The notes below the pieces were generated by a model, which worked only from the letters and a program-made list of their open reading frames with translations, was not told where the DNA came from and made no database searches. Positions 16,611 to 30,897 of a DNA stretch of 64,000 bases are shown piece after piece. Source of the DNA: Methyloversatilis discipulorum (GTDB taxonomy: Bacteria > Pseudomonadota > Gammaproteobacteria > Burkholderiales > Rhodocyclaceae); assembly GCF_018780585.1 (NCBI RefSeq), contig NZ_JADMJL010000024.1:49055-113054 (forward strand), in the 5' to 3' direction. Within the stretch, counting starts at the first letter, position 1. Every line of letters begins with the position of its first letter. The translations under genes and the position numbers were made by a program.

Positions 16611-19424
16611 TCAGGCGTGTTCGCGGGCTTCGCCCGCACCATGCAGATTGGCATCGCAACGGCCGCACAGTTCCGGATGTCCGGCATTGCTGCCGACGTC
16701 CGCGCGGTAATGCCAGCAGCGGGCGCACTTCACGTGCGCGCTTGGCGTCGCCGTGACGCCCTGCTCCGCCTCGCTCGCCACCTTCTTCAGCGTCGCGGCC
16801 GAGGTGATGAGCACGAAGCGCAGATCGTCACCCAGCGACGCGAGGTCGTCGTGCAACTCGCCAGCGGCGCGCACCTCGACTTCCGCCTGCAGCGACGAAC
16901 CGATGCCGCCTTCCGAACGCAGCGTTTCCAGCACGCGGGCCGATTCCGCACGCAGCGCACGGATACGCGTCCAGCGCGCCATCAAGGCCGCCTCGTCCGC
17001 CTGTTCCGGCAGCGCGTGCCAGGTGGTCAGCATGACGCTGTCGGCCGACCTGTCGCCGAGCACGGTCCAGATTTCCTCGGCGGTAAAGGCCAGCACCGGC
17101 GCCAACAGCCGCACCAGGGTGTGCGTGATGTGCCACAGCGCGGACTGCGCCGAACGCCGGGCGTGCGAGCCGGGGGCGGTCGTGTAGAGCCGGTCCTTCA
17201 GCACGTCGAGGTAGAAAGCACCGAGATCTTCCGACGCGAAGTGCTGCAGCGCCTGCACCACGCGGTGGAACTCGTACTGCTCGTAATCGGCGGTCACACG
17301 TGCCTGCAGGTCGCGGGTCAGCGCCAGCGCGTAGCGGTCTATGGTCAGCCACTGGTCGGCCGGCAGCATGTCGGCCTGCGCATCGAAATCGGCGATGTTG
17401 GCGAGCAGGAAGCGCACGGTGTTGCGCAGCCGGCGATAGGTTTCGACCACGCGGTCGAGGATTTCCTTCGAGATCGACAGCTCGCCCGAATAGTCGGTCG
17501 AGGCCAGCCACAGGCGCAGGATTTCGATGCCCAGTTTGTTGCCCACCTCCTGCGGCTCGATGCCGTTGCCGAGCGACTTCGACATCTTGCGGCCCTGCGC
17601 ATCGACCGTGAAGCCGTGCGTCAGCAGCGCCTTGTAAGGCGCCTGGCCGTCGATTGCGCAGCCGGTCAGCAGCGACGAGTGGAACCAGCCGCGGTGCTGG
17701 TCCGAGCCTTCGAGGTAGAGATCAGCGACCGGGCCGCCGTCGGTGCGCGCCAGATCGGCGTGCGAGCCGCGCAGCACGTGCCAGTGGGTCGCGCCGGAAT
17801 CGAACCACACGTCCAGCGTGTCGCTGATCTTCTCGTACTGCGCCGCGTCGGCGCCCAGCAATTCGGCGGCATCCAGATTGAACCAGGCGTCGATGCCTTC
17901 GGCGTCCACGCGCTGCGCCACCACTTCCATCAGTTCGACCGTACGCGGATGCAGTTCGCCGCTCTCGCGGTGGATGAAGAACGGAATCGGTACGCCCCAG
18001 TTGCGCTGGCGCGAAATGCACCAGTCCGGCCGGTTGGCGATCATGGCCGCCAGTCGCGCCTTGCCCCAGTCCGGGTAGAAGGCGGTGTCCTCGATCGCCT
18101 TCAGCGCCGACTCACGCAGGCTGGGGCCACCTTCCGGCTTCAGGTCCATGCCGACGAACCACTGCGCGGTGGCGCGGTAGATCAGCGGCGTCTTGTGGCG
18201 CCAGCAGTGCATGTAGCTGTGCTGGATCTTTTCGTGCGAGAACAGCGCGCCGACCTCGACCAGCTTGTCCACGATGACCGGGTTCGCCTTCCAGATGTGC
18301 AGGCCGCCGAAAAAGGGCAGCGATTCGGCGTACACGCCGTTGCTCTGCACCGGGTTCAGCACGTCGGCCACGGTCAGGCCGTTCTTCATGCAGGAGTTGA
18401 AGTCGTCCACGCCATAGGCCGGCGCGCAATGCACGATGCCGGTACCGGCGTCGAGGCCGACGTAGTCGGCCAGGAAGACCGGCGACTCGCGCTCGTACAG
18501 CGGGTGATGGAAGGCGATGCGCTCCAGCTTGTCGCCGGTGACGGTGGCCAGCACGCGGCCTTCGCGGCCAAAGCGCTTCAGGCTCTGTTCGACCAGCGCC
18601 TCGGCCAGGACCAGACAGCCGGCGGCGGTCTGCACCAGCGCATACACATGCTCCGGGTGCATGTTCAGCGCCTGGTTGGCCGGGATGGTCCACGGCGTGG
18701 TGGTCCAGATCACCGCATGCACGCTGCCCGCCGGCAGTTCGGCCAGACCGAAGGCGGCGGCCAGACGGCCGCGTTCGCGCTCACTGATCGGAAAGCCGAC
18801 ATCGACCGCCGGGCTGCCCTTGTCCTGGTACTCGACCTCCGCTTCGGCCAGCGCGGATCCGCAGTCGAAACACCAGTTCACCGGCTTCAGGCCGCGATAC
18901 ACCCAGCCCTTCTTCACCATTTCGGCCAGCGCGCGGATTTCGCCCGCCTCGTTGCCGAAGTCCATCGTGCGGTAGGGGCGGTCCCAGTCGGCCAGCACGC
19001 CGAGGCGGATGAAGCCCTTCTTCTGGATCTCCACCTGCTCACCGGCGAAGGCGCGGCACAGCTTGCGCACTTCGGAAGCCGGCAGGTTCTTGCCGTGCTT
19101 CTTCTCGATCTGGTGCTCGATCGGCAGGCCGTGGCAGTCCCAGCCCGGCACGTAAGGCGCGTCGAAACCGGCCAGCGTCTTCGAGCGGACGATGATGTCC
19201 TTCAGGATCTTGTTCACCGCGTGGCCGAGGTGGATATCGCCGTTCGCATACGGCGGGCCGTCGTGCAGCACGAACTTCGGACGGCCAGCAGCCTTTTCGC
19301 GGATGCGCTTGTAGAGCTGTGTCTGCTGCCATTGCTGAACCCAGCCGGGTTCGCGCTTGGGCAGGTCGCCGCGCATCGGGAAGGCAGTGTCGGGCAGGTT
19401 CAGCGTCGTGCGGTAATCAGCCAT
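16611..19424 (-). CDS. ileS: Isoleucyl-tRNA synthetase
   Basis: Class I aminoacyl-tRNA synthetase charging tRNA-Ile, 937 residues (E. coli 938). The HIGH motif appears as [11 protein letters not shown] near residue 65, the CP1 editing domain follows ([13 protein letters not shown]), and the KMSKS loop is [11 protein letters not shown] at about residue 613. The C-terminus ends in a zinc-finger-like pair CARCWHY...CGRC. It lies 15 bases after ribF and 5 before lspA, so the block is a single operon. Confidence 0.98.
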   Translation of the reverse strand: MADYRTTLNLPDTAFPMRGDLPKREPGWVQQWQQTQLYKRIREKAAGRPKFVLHDGPPYANGDIHLGHAVNKILKDIIVRSKTLAGFDAPYVPGWDCHGLPIEHQIEKKHGKNLPASEVRKLCRAFAGEQVEIQKKGFIRLGVLADWDRPYRTMDFGNEAGEIRALAEMVKKGWVYRGLKPVNWCFDCGSALAEAEVEYQDKGSPAVDVGFPISERERGRLAAAFGLAELPAGSVHAVIWTTTPWTIPANQALNMHPEHVYALVQTAAGCLVLAEALVEQSLKRFGREGRVLATVTGDKLERIAFHHPLYERESPVFLADYVGLDAGTGIVHCAPAYGVDDFNSCMKNGLTVADVLNPVQSNGVYAESLPFFGGLHIWKANPVIVDKLVEVGALFSHEKIQHSYMHCWRHKTPLIYRATAQWFVGMDLKPEGGPSLRESALKAIEDTAFYPDWGKARLAAMIANRPDWCISRQRNWGVPIPFFIHRESGELHPRTVELMEVVAQRVDAEGIDAWFNLDAAELLGADAAQYEKISDTLDVWFDSGATHWHVLRGSHADLARTDGGPVADLYLEGSDQHRGWFHSSLLTGCAIDGQAPYKALLTHGFTVDAQGRKMSKSLGNGIEPQEVGNKLGIEILRLWLASTDYSGELSISKEILDRVVETYRRLRNTVRFLLANIADFDAQADMLPADQWLTIDRYALALTRDLQARVTADYEQYEFHRVVQALQHFASEDLGAFYLDVLKDRLYTTAPGSHARRSAQSALWHITHTLVRLLAPVLAFTAEEIWTVLGDRSADSVMLTTWHALPEQADEAALMARWTRIRALRAESARVLETLRSEGGIGSSLQAEVEVRAAGELHDDLASLGDDLRFVLITSAATLKKVASEAEQGVTATPSAHVKCARCWHYRADVGSNAGHPELCGRCDANLHGAGEAREHA

Positions 19425-19439
19425 CTTGATCAGCCAGGT

Positions 19440-20381
19440 TCAGTCTTCGGAAATCGGGTTCTGGGCGAACCACGCGCGGGTGTTCGCCACGTCCTGCGCG
19501 ATCGCTTCGCGCAGTGCCTCCAGGCCTTCGTAGCGCGCCTCGTCGCGCAGCTTGTGACAAAAGCGCACGGACACGTGCTGGTCGTACAGGTCGACCTCGC
19601 GGTCTAGCACATAGACCTCGCAGGTCGGGCGCAGCCCATCGGCAATCGTCGGGCGCACGCCTACGCTGGCTGCGCCCGGCGCATTCACCAGACCGCCACC
19701 GGTGACGGTCGCGGCGTAGATGCCGGCCAGCGGCAGCGAACGGTGCTTGAGCTGGATATTGGCGGTCGGAAAGCCCAGCTGGCGGCCGATCTTCTGCCCG
19801 TGCTCGACGCGGCCGCTGATCGCGTACGGGCGGCCAAGCAGGCGCTCGGCGCGCGCCAGGTCGCCCTGCTCCAGCGCTTCGCGCACGGCTGAACTGGAGG
19901 CGCGCTCGCCGCCGATCTCGACGGTATCCATGCTTGCAACCGAGAAGCCGTGCAGCTCGCCGGCCGCACGCAGTCGTTCGAAGTCGCCCTCGCGACCGCG
20001 ACCGAAGCGGAAATCGTCGCCAATGATGAGGTGGCGCACCGCCAGCCCGCGCACCAGCAGTTCGTCGATGAAGGCCTGCGCGCCGAGCGCGGCGAAACGC
20101 GCGTTGAAGCGACACACATACACGCGATCGACGCCCGCCGCGCAGAACAGTTCGAGTTTTTCGCGCAGGCTGGTCAGCCGCGTCGGCCGCCGCTCGTGCA
20201 TGAAGAACTCGCGCGGGTGCGGCTCAAAGGTCATCACTGCCGCAGGCACGCCAAGCGCGCGCGCCTTCTCGGACAACTGCGCGAGCAGTGTCTGGTGGCC
20301 GAGATGCACGCCATCGAAATTGCCGATGGTCAGCGCGACCGGTGTGTCTGCAACGGACGGGATTGCGCGGAAGACCTGCAC
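19440..20381 (-). CDS. ribF: Bifunctional riboflavin kinase/FAD synthetase
   Basis: Makes FMN and then FAD. N-terminal nucleotidyltransferase domain with [11 protein letters not shown] (residues about 20-30), then the kinase domain with [18 protein letters not shown] and GFPTANIQL. The 313-residue length is normal if translation starts at GTG 20381 ([10 protein letters not shown]). No ATG sits in frame at a sensible position, since the next upstream ATG lies inside the tRNA-Leu gene. The Shine-Dalgarno is poor. First gene of the ribF-ileS-lspA-fkpB-ispH operon. Confidence 0.94.
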   Translation of the reverse strand: MQVFRAIPSVADTPVALTIGNFDGVHLGHQTLLAQLSEKARALGVPAAVMTFEPHPREFFMHERRPTRLTSLREKLELFCAAGVDRVYVCRFNARFAALGAQAFIDELLVRGLAVRHLIIGDDFRFGRGREGDFERLRAAGELHGFSVASMDTVEIGGERASSSAVREALEQGDLARAERLLGRPYAISGRVEHGQKIGRQLGFPTANIQLKHRSLPLAGIYAATVTGGGLVNAPGAASVGVRPTIADGLRPTCEVYVLDREVDLYDQHVSVRFCHKLRDEARYEGLEALREAIAQDVANTRAWFAQNPISED

Positions 20382-20430
20382 GAAAAGAGGGATGCGCGTG
20401 AAAAACGCGCAAGTATACCTGTGCACGTCG

Positions 20431-20515
20431 TGGTGCCGGGAGGGGGACTCGAACCCCCACACCTTGCGGCGGCGGATTTTGAATCCGCTGCGTCTACCGA
20501 TTCCGCCATCCCGGC
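20431..20515 (-). tRNA. tRNA-Leu (anticodon CAA)
   Basis: 85 bases with encoded CCA. Perfect 7-bp acceptor stem (GCCGGGA/TCCCGGC), D-arm GCGGAATCGGTAGACGC, anticodon loop TTCAAAA, giving CAA (Leu, reads TTG), the long class II variable arm CGCCGCAAGGTG, and T-loop GTTCGAGTC. It lies between ribF and the divergent queA. Confidence 0.97.
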
Positions 20516-20530
20516 AGGGAAGAGGGCCGG

Positions 20531-20560
20531 ATTATGCGGGCGACCGACGCCGTCCGGCAA
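20531..20560 (-). promoter_or_regulatory. Likely promoter of tRNA-Leu
   Basis: Minus-strand -35 TTGCCG (20555-20560), 18-base spacer, -10 CATAAT (20531-20536), placing the start about 8-10 bases before the tRNA. It is back to back with the queA promoter. Confidence 0.5.
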
Positions 20561-20572
20561 GTCGCCGGGCGG

Positions 20573-20578
20573 TACAAT
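20573..20578 (+). promoter_or_regulatory. -10 element of the queA operon promoter
   Basis: TACAAT in GGTACAATGCG, about 38 bases before the chosen queA start. No strong -35 is visible. Because the ATG at 20577 overlaps this hexamer it would not be in the mRNA, which supports GTG 20616 as the queA start. Confidence 0.5.
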
Positions 20579-20615
20579 GCGCGGTTTTTCGCGCTTCTCA
20601 GCCCCGTCCGACGCC

Positions 20616-22767
<2,152 letters not shown>

Positions 22768-22869
22768 GGTGTGCGACGGCCCATATGTGAGCAAATCCTG
22801 TGTGTCGAGGCGTGTACGACGCCGCTGATATACTCGCGAGCTTTCCAATAAGTCCAACCGGAGACCACC

Positions 22870-23196
22870 GTGCTCATTTCCCCCGCCTACGCGCAAGCCG
22901 CCGGCGCCGCCGATCCCACCGGCGGCATCATGGGCCTGCTGCCCATCGTCCTGATGTTCGTCGTGCTGTGGTTCCTGATGATCCGCCCGCAGATGAAGCG
23001 CGCCAAGGAACACAAGTCCATGGTCGAAGCGCTGGCCAAGGGCGACGAGGTCGTCACCCAGGGTGGCGTCGCCGGCCGCATCGTCAAGGTGAGCGACAAC
23101 TTCATCACCGTCGAACTGGCACCGAATGTCGAAGTCGCGGTGCAGCGCCAGGCTGTATCGACCGTGCTGCCCAAGGGCACGCTGAAGGCGCTGTAA
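22870..23196 (+). CDS. yajC: Sec translocon accessory protein YajC
   Basis: Small single-span inner-membrane subunit associated with SecDF. 108 residues, one hydrophobic helix (about 22-40, LLPIVLMFVVLWFLM) followed by the family hallmark IRPQMKRAKEH and GDEVVTQGGVAGRI. It starts at GTG 22870 with a GGAG ribosome site at 22860; homologues begin with the same MLIS..YAQ sequence. Confidence 0.95.
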   Translation: MLISPAYAQAAGAADPTGGIMGLLPIVLMFVVLWFLMIRPQMKRAKEHKSMVEALAKGDEVVTQGGVAGRIVKVSDNFITVELAPNVEVAVQRQAVSTVLPKGTLKAL

Positions 23197-23259
23197 GCCA
23201 TTCCGGCCCGGCCGGTGGCGAGCGCCGCCGGCATTTCCCCTCCTGATTCCCGCCTCGCA

Positions 23260-25110
23260 ATGAACCGCTACCCGCTCTGGAAAAACGCGCTGGTGATCGT
23301 GGCGCTGCTGCTCGGGCTGATCTACACGCTGCCCAACTTCTACGGCGAAGCCCCGGCCGTGCAGGTGTCGACGGCGCGCACCGGCGTCACCATCGACGCT
23401 GAACTGATGTCGCAGGTCGAGAACACGCTCAAGCAGGCGTCCATCGCCCACACCGGCCTGACGCTGGACAACAGCGGCGTGCGCGTGCGCCTGGCCGATA
23501 CCGACACTCAGCTGAAGACGCGCGACGTGCTCGAAAAGGCGCTGAACCCGGACGCCAATGACGCCCGCTACGTCGTGGCGCTGAACCTGCTGTCGAAATC
23601 GCCGACCTGGCTGCGCTCCTTCGGTGCGCTGCCAATGTACCTCGGCCTCGATCTGCGCGGCGGCGTGCACTTCCTGCTTCAGGTCGACATGAAGGGCGCG
23701 CTCACCAAGCGTGTCGATTCGATGGCGTCCGACCTGCGCACCCAGCTGCGCGAGAAGAACATCCGTCACGGCGGCATCAACCGCGAAGGCGACACGCTCG
23801 CGCTGCGTTTCCGCGACGCCGCCGGCCGCGACGCCGCGCGCGGCACGGTCGAGAGCGTGCTGCCCGACATGGCCTGGACCACCAGCGAATCCGGCGGCGA
23901 CTTCGTGCTGACCGGCCGCATGAAGGAAATCGCCGAGAAGGACATCCGCGAGTCGGCGATCAAGCAGAACATCCTGACGCTGCAGAAGCGCGTGAACGAA
24001 CTGGGCGTGGCCGAACCCATCATCCAGCAGCAGGGCGCGGACCGCATCGTCGTCCAGCTGCCCGGTGTGCAGGACGTGGCCAAGGCCAAGGACCTGATCG
24101 GCCGCACCGCTACGCTCGAAGTGCGTCTGGTCGACCAGGAGGCGATGCTCAGCGGGAATATGGACGGCCTTGAGGTCTATCCCGAGCGCGCGCGCAACGG
24201 CATCGTGACCCAGGTGCCGGTGAAGAAGCAGGTCATCCTGACCGGCGAGCGCTTCGAAACCGCGCAGTCCTCGTTCGACGACGCCAATCGCCCGGCCGTC
24301 GCCGTGAAGCTCGATTCGACCGGCGGCCGCATCATGCGCACGGTGACCCGCGAGAACCTGAAGAAGATGATGGCCATCCTGCTGTTCGAGAAGGGCCGCG
24401 GCGAGGCGATCTCGGTGGCGACCATTCAGGGCGAGTTCGGCGACCGCTTCCAGATCACCGGCCAGTTCAGCCCGCAGGAAACCAATACGCTGGCCATCCT
24501 GATCCGCTCGGGCGCGCTGGCTGCGCCGATGGACATCATCGAGGAACGCGTGATCGGCCCCTCGCTCGGCGCCGAGAACATCGAGAAGGGCTTCAACTCG
24601 ACGATGTGGGGCTTCCTCGCGATCGCCGTGTTCATGATCGGCTACTACATGGTGTTCGGCTTCATCTCGTCCGCCGCGCTGGCTGCCAACCTGCTGTTCC
24701 TGATCGCGCTGCTGTCGCTGCTGCAGGCCACGCTGACGCTGCCCGGCATCGCCGCCATCGCGCTGACGCTGGGCATGGCGATCGACGCCAACGTGCTGAT
24801 CAACGAGCGCATCCGCGAGGAACTGCGCAACGGCGTCAGCCCGCAGGCGGCCATCACCGCCGGCTACGAGCGCGCCTGGGCGACCATTCTCGACTCCAAC
24901 GTCACCACCATGATCGCCGGTCTGGCGCTGCTCATCTTCGGCTCCGGCCCGGTGCGCGGCTTCGCCGTCGTGCATTGCCTCGGCATCCTGACCTCGATGT
25001 TCAGTGCCGTGGTGGTGTCGCGCGCACTGGTCAACATGGTCTATGGCCGTGCCCGCAAGCTCGAAAAGCTGTCGATCGGCACCGTCTGGAAACCGGGCGC
25101 AGGCGCCTGA
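23260..25110 (+). CDS. secD: Protein translocase subunit SecD
   Basis: RND-type membrane subunit that uses the proton gradient to drive late steps of Sec export. 616 residues: first helix KNALVIVALLLGLIYTLPN, a large periplasmic region with the P1 domain (LGLDLRGGVHFLLQVD at about residue 127), then five C-terminal helices with the conserved GMAIDANVLINERIREE and RAWATILDSNVTT. The start ATG 23260 is favoured over an in-frame GTG at 23215. Followed by secF after 27 bases. Confidence 0.97.
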   Translation: MNRYPLWKNALVIVALLLGLIYTLPNFYGEAPAVQVSTARTGVTIDAELMSQVENTLKQASIAHTGLTLDNSGVRVRLADTDTQLKTRDVLEKALNPDANDARYVVALNLLSKSPTWLRSFGALPMYLGLDLRGGVHFLLQVDMKGALTKRVDSMASDLRTQLREKNIRHGGINREGDTLALRFRDAAGRDAARGTVESVLPDMAWTTSESGGDFVLTGRMKEIAEKDIRESAIKQNILTLQKRVNELGVAEPIIQQQGADRIVVQLPGVQDVAKAKDLIGRTATLEVRLVDQEAMLSGNMDGLEVYPERARNGIVTQVPVKKQVILTGERFETAQSSFDDANRPAVAVKLDSTGGRIMRTVTRENLKKMMAILLFEKGRGEAISVATIQGEFGDRFQITGQFSPQETNTLAILIRSGALAAPMDIIEERVIGPSLGAENIEKGFNSTMWGFLAIAVFMIGYYMVFGFISSAALAANLLFLIALLSLLQATLTLPGIAAIALTLGMAIDANVLINERIREELRNGVSPQAAITAGYERAWATILDSNVTTMIAGLALLIFGSGPVRGFAVVHCLGILTSMFSAVVVSRALVNMVYGRARKLEKLSIGTVWKPGAGA

Positions 25111-25137
25111 ACCGCATACAAGGAAAGCTGAACAGCC

Positions 25138-26076
25138 ATGGAATTCTTCCGTATCCGGCGCGACATCCCCTTCATGCGCCATGCGCTGGTGTTCAACGTC
25201 ATTTCGCTGGTGACCTTCCTGCTCGCGGTGTTCTTTCTCGCGACGCGCGGCCTGCACCTGTCGGTTGAGTTCACCGGCGGCACGCTGATGGAAGTCGCCT
25301 ACAGCGAGGCCGCCGATCTGAATGCGGTGCGCAAGTCGCTGACCGACAGCGGCTTCAGCGACCCGCAGGTGCAGAACTTCGGCACCGCACGCGACGTGCT
25401 GATCCGCCTGCCGCTGGTCAAGGACAGCGACTCGGCCAAGGTGAGCCAGCAGGTGATGGCCACGCTGTCGGCCGGTGAGGGCGCGAAGCCCGAACTGCGC
25501 CGCGTCGAGTACGTCGGTCCGCAGGTCGGCAAGGAACTGGCCGCCGACGGCTCGCTGGCGCTGATGCTGGTGATCATCGGCATCGTGATCTACCTGGCAA
25601 TGCGCTTCGAGTGGCGCTTCGCTGTGTCGGCCATCATCGCCAACCTGCACGACGTGGTCATCATCCTCGGCTTCTTCGCCGCCTTCCAGTGGGAATTCTC
25701 GCTGCCGGTGCTGGCGGCGGTGCTGGCCGTGCTGGGCTATTCGGTGAACGAGTCGGTGGTGGTGTTCGACCGCGTGCGCGAAGTGTTCCGCAACGCACGC
25801 AAGCGTACGATGAGCGTGCCCGAAGTGCTGGACCACGCGATCACCAGCACGATTTCGCGCACCATCATCACCCACGGTTCGACGCAGATGATGGTGCTGT
25901 CGATGCTGCTGTTCGGTGGCGAGGCGCTGCACTACTTCGCGGTCGCACTGACCATCGGTATCTGCTTCGGCATCTACTCGTCGGTGCTGGTCGCCTGCCC
26001 GCTGGTCATGTGGCTGGGCGTCAAGCGCGAGCAACTGGCGAAACCGGTCAAGCAGAAGCAGGAAGCGGTGGTCTGA
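25138..26076 (+). CDS. secF: Protein translocase subunit SecF
   Basis: Partner of SecD, 312 residues and six helices. The periplasmic motif VEFTGGTLMEV lies after the first helix, and the RND core shows GYSVNESVVVFDRVREVFR and ISRTIITHGSTQMM. Last gene of the queA operon; closed by the strong terminator 18 bases downstream. Confidence 0.97.
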   Translation: MEFFRIRRDIPFMRHALVFNVISLVTFLLAVFFLATRGLHLSVEFTGGTLMEVAYSEAADLNAVRKSLTDSGFSDPQVQNFGTARDVLIRLPLVKDSDSAKVSQQVMATLSAGEGAKPELRRVEYVGPQVGKELAADGSLALMLVIIGIVIYLAMRFEWRFAVSAIIANLHDVVIILGFFAAFQWEFSLPVLAAVLAVLGYSVNESVVVFDRVREVFRNARKRTMSVPEVLDHAITSTISRTIITHGSTQMMVLSMLLFGGEALHYFAVALTIGICFGIYSSVLVACPLVMWLGVKREQLAKPVKQKQEAVV

Positions 26077-26093
26077 GCACAGACCCTGCACCC

Positions 26094-26127
26094 AAAAAGA
26101 AACCCGGCCGTGGCCGGGTTTCTTTTT
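26094..26127. terminator. Perfect bidirectional terminator between secF and DUF2322 gene
   Basis: A 16-bp perfect inverted repeat (AAAAAGAAACCCGGCC at 26094-26109, its complement at 26112-26127) with a 2-base centre. It gives a U-tract in both directions, so it can serve both secF (plus) and the purB-DUF2322 unit (minus). Confidence 0.9.
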
Positions 26128-26142
26128 GTCTATGCGCTGCGA

Positions 26143-26463
26143 TCAGGGCTGGGCGAACACCTGCTTCACGCGCAAGGTCTGGCCGCTGTCGATCAGCGCG
26201 ATCAGGCGGTCGATGTTCGGGTGCTTGCCCGGATTGGCCCGCGCATCGACGGTGTGCTCGGCGTAGATGTCCAGCGCCTGCTTCGCCGCATCGGGCGTGA
26301 TCGCACCGTGAAGCTGGGCGAGGTGGTTGTAGACCGCCAGCGAGCCGGCCTGGCCCGGCTTGTTGTCGATGGTGGCGACCACTTCGCCGGCCGCGTCCAG
26401 AAGCTGCAGCGCCGACAGGTGCGACACGCCGGGCAGCGTCTTCAGGGTTTCCGCAAAACTCAT
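26143..26463 (-). CDS. DUF2322 family protein
   Basis: A 106-residue cytoplasmic protein beginning MSFAETLKTLPGVSHL, with a central KPGQAGSLAVYNHL and GKHPNIDRLIALI near the C-terminus; this matches the small DUF2322 family of proteobacteria. Function unknown. It lies 20 bases downstream of purB and is probably its co-transcribed partner; the shared terminator at 26094 follows. Confidence 0.75.
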   Translation of the reverse strand: MSFAETLKTLPGVSHLSALQLLDAAGEVVATIDNKPGQAGSLAVYNHLAQLHGAITPDAAKQALDIYAEHTVDARANPGKHPNIDRLIALIDSGQTLRVKQVFAQP

Positions 26464-26483
26464 CTTCGTTTCTCCGCAATCAA

Positions 26484-28609
<2,126 letters not shown>

Positions 28610-28656
28610 GCAACGGCGGTCCGACGCGCCGCGCGGCCGGACCTCGAAGGCGGCGT

Positions 28657-29799
28657 TCAGGCCGCTGGCGTGGCCCCGGTGATGATGCCGCCGCCCAGGC
28701 ACACCTTGCTCTCATAAACCACGACGCTCTGCCCCGGCGTCACCGCCCACTGCGGCTCGGCGAACACGATTTCACAGCGTTCGGCATCGACCGCGTCGAT
28801 GCTGCACGGCGCGTCCGGCTGGCGGTAGCGCGTCTTCGCCGCATACACCCAGTGCGTGTGCGGCGGGCGGCCCGACACCCAGGACAGGTCGCTCGCCACC
28901 AGCCGGCCTGACAGCAGCGCCGGGTGATCGTGGCCGCGCACGACGTAGAGCACGTTCTTGTCCATGTCCTTGCGCGCCGAGTACCAGGCCTCGTGCTCGC
29001 CCGCGTCGTCCGCCATGCCCTTCAGGCCGCCAATGCCCAAGCCCTTGCGCTGGCCTATCGTGTGATACATCAGGCCCTCCTGCCGGCCGAGCACGCGCTC
29101 GCTGTCGAGATCACGGATCTCGCCCGGCGTCACCGGCAGATAGCGCTGCAGGAATTCGCGGAACGGCCGCTCGCCAACGAAACAGATGCCGGTCGAGTCC
29201 TTTTTCGCCGCATTCGCCAGTCCGGCATCGGCGGCGATGCGGCGCACGTCGCGCTTGTACAGGTGACCGACCGGAAACATCGTGCGCGACAGCTGCGCCT
29301 GATTCAGCCGGTGCAGGAAGTAACTCTGGTCCTTGGTGCCGTCCTCGCCCTTCAGCAGCTGGAAGCTGCCGTCGAACTCGCGTACCTGCGCGTAGTGGCC
29401 GGTGGCGATGCGGGTCGCACCCAGTTGCATCGCGTGGTCGAGAAAGGCGGTGAACTTGATCTCTGCGTTGCACAGCACGTCAGGATTCGGCGTGCGGCCG
29501 GCCTGGTATTCGCGCAGGAAGCTGGCAAACACGCGGTCCTTGTACTCGGCCGAGAAATTGACGACTTCGAGGTCCATGCCGATCACGTCGGCTGCCGACA
29601 CTGCATCGATCAGGTCCTGCCGCGTCGAGCAGTAGTCGTCGGTGTCGTCGTCTTCCCAGTTCTTCATGAACAGGCCGACCACCTTGTAGCCGGCCTGCTT
29701 CAGTAGCAGCGCCGAGACCGACGAATCGACGCCGCCGGACATGCCGACGACGACGGTTTCGCCATTTCCGGGTGCGATACCCGCCAGTGCCTCATTCAT
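28657..29799 (-). CDS. mnmA: tRNA-specific 2-thiouridylase
   Basis: Thiolates U34 of tRNA-Lys, Glu and Gln. 380 residues. The PP-loop is [15 protein letters not shown], with the first catalytic Cys in [10 protein letters not shown] (about residue 103) and the second in [10 protein letters not shown] (about 200). [10 protein letters not shown] is conserved. I prefer ATG 29799 (MNEALAG), which overlaps the upstream gene's stop by 8 bases; ATG 29814 would add five residues. Downstream of a secreted-protein gene and nudJ in one minus-strand operon. Confidence 0.96.
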   Translation of the reverse strand: MNEALAGIAPGNGETVVVGMSGGVDSSVSALLLKQAGYKVVGLFMKNWEDDDTDDYCSTRQDLIDAVSAADVIGMDLEVVNFSAEYKDRVFASFLREYQAGRTPNPDVLCNAEIKFTAFLDHAMQLGATRIATGHYAQVREFDGSFQLLKGEDGTKDQSYFLHRLNQAQLSRTMFPVGHLYKRDVRRIAADAGLANAAKKDSTGICFVGERPFREFLQRYLPVTPGEIRDLDSERVLGRQEGLMYHTIGQRKGLGIGGLKGMADDAGEHEAWYSARKDMDKNVLYVVRGHDHPALLSGRLVASDLSWVSGRPPHTHWVYAAKTRYRQPDAPCSIDAVDAERCEIVFAEPQWAVTPGQSVVVYESKVCLGGGIITGATPAA

Positions 29800-30346
29800 C
29801 CGGGTAACCCCCATCCTTCCATGTTTCGATGTCCATCACGACCGCCGGCTCGGCGTGGTCGCGAAACCAGGTGTCGACCGCCCAGCGGCCACCACCGTCG
29901 TTCTGTTCAATTGTCGCGCTGAAGTGCTGCATGATGAGCCAGCTGCGTCGCCGCTCGATGCCGGCTGCGCGGTGGAAGCGCAGCGCGCCCGCCGCCTGCA
30001 GCGCTTCCAGCATGCGCTCCGTGGTGTGCGCATGATCGATGCAGTCCATGCGGCCGTAGGCTCCGTCGTCGAGGAAATCGCCAGCGCGGTCGACGTGGAT
30101 GGGCGACTGCTCGCCGGCCCAGCGGTACATGCGGGCGATGGCGTCCTGCAGCCGCAGACGCTCTTCCGCCGCATCGGCCGCCAGCATAAGTTCGTTGCGC
30201 AGCGACCGCATGTGCGCCTCACTGTAGAGGACGGTCTGCGTCGTCAGGCAGCTGTAGTTGAAGCAGACGTCGAGGGCGGTCGCGTGATCCGCGCGTGCGA
30301 CCGTCACGCTCAGCAGCAGCGTCAGCAGGCAAGCGGCACGGTGCAT
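29792..30346 (-). CDS. Secreted protein, possible transglutaminase-like fold
   Basis: A 184-residue protein with a signal peptide (hydrophobic residues 5-17, cleavage after VARA at 19). Not recognised as a named family. The second half has a pattern that fits a transglutaminase/papain-like core: Cys102 at the head of a helix ([17 protein letters not shown]), His141 in a strand ([11 protein letters not shown]) and Asp158 in the next strand (GRWAVDTWF). A cysteine pair C28/C33 near the N-terminus could form a disulfide. The start ATG 30346 overlaps the nudJ stop by one base; the end overlaps mnmA. The triad is my inference from the spacing, not a proven assignment. Confidence 0.75.
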   Translation of the reverse strand: MHRAACLLTLLLSVTVARADHATALDVCFNYSCLTTQTVLYSEAHMRSLRNELMLAADAAEERLRLQDAIARMYRWAGEQSPIHVDRAGDFLDDGAYGRMDCIDHAHTTERMLEALQAAGALRFHRAAGIERRRSWLIMQHFSATIEQNDGGGRWAVDTWFRDHAEPAVVMDIETWKDGGYPDE

Positions 30347-30801
30347 CAGGAAAAGTGCCGCACGACCGTCAGCGGCAGACGGACGCCGGCCAGCCAGTCC
30401 TGCACGCAGGCCCACACCAGCGGACTGCGATGCCGGGCCCGACTGGCCTCGATTTCGGCCGGCGTCATCCAGATCGCGCGGACGATACCGTCGTCCAGCG
30501 CACGGCCGGCGATCTGCTCGCCGGCATCGCCGGCAAAGGCGAAGCGCAGATAGGTCACTTCGCCGTCCGGCCGCCGCCACTGGTAAACGCCGACCAGTTC
30601 GCGCGGCTCGAAGGGATGGGCGGTCTCTTCCATGGCCTCGCGGGCACAGGCCTCTACCAGCGATTCGCCTTCTTCGAGATGACCGGCGGGCTGGTTCAGC
30701 ATGAGTCCGCCGGAGGTGTGCTCTTCCACCATCAGGAAGCGGCCGCGATCTTCCATCAGCGCGGCCACGGTGACGTTGGGTTTCCAGATACGTTCGCTCA
30801 T
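30346..30801 (-). CDS. nudJ: NUDIX hydrolase (NudJ-like phosphatase)
   Basis: A 151-residue Nudix protein. The Nudix box is present: G-HLEEGE-SLVEACA-REAMEET at about residues 40-62. It opens with KPNVTVAALME and has the LNQPAGHLE signature of the NudJ/YmfB group, which hydrolyses HMP-PP and nucleoside di/triphosphates. The nudJ-mnmA neighbourhood supports the name; here a secreted-protein gene lies between the two. Confidence 0.88.
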   Translation of the reverse strand: MSERIWKPNVTVAALMEDRGRFLMVEEHTSGGLMLNQPAGHLEEGESLVEACAREAMEETAHPFEPRELVGVYQWRRPDGEVTYLRFAFAGDAGEQIAGRALDDGIVRAIWMTPAEIEASRARHRSPLVWACVQDWLAGVRLPLTVVRHFS

Positions 30802-30858
30802 GCGGTGATTTTAACGCGGCAGGTAGGCCAGGACCGCCGCCGAACGGCCGGCTTCGGC

Positions 30859-30864
30859 TAAAAT
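30859..30864 (+). promoter_or_regulatory. -10 of the ilvE promoter
   Basis: TAAAAT, 34 bases before ATG 30898; transcript start expected near 30871. The -35 is weak. Confidence 0.45.
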
Positions 30865-30897
30865 CATTGGTTTACCGCAATCTCTGGAGTGTTTCCC

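Noticed and set aside
20577..20615. ATG 20577 as the queA start
   Set aside because: It overlaps the TACAAT -10 hexamer; homologues begin at the GTG 20616 position.
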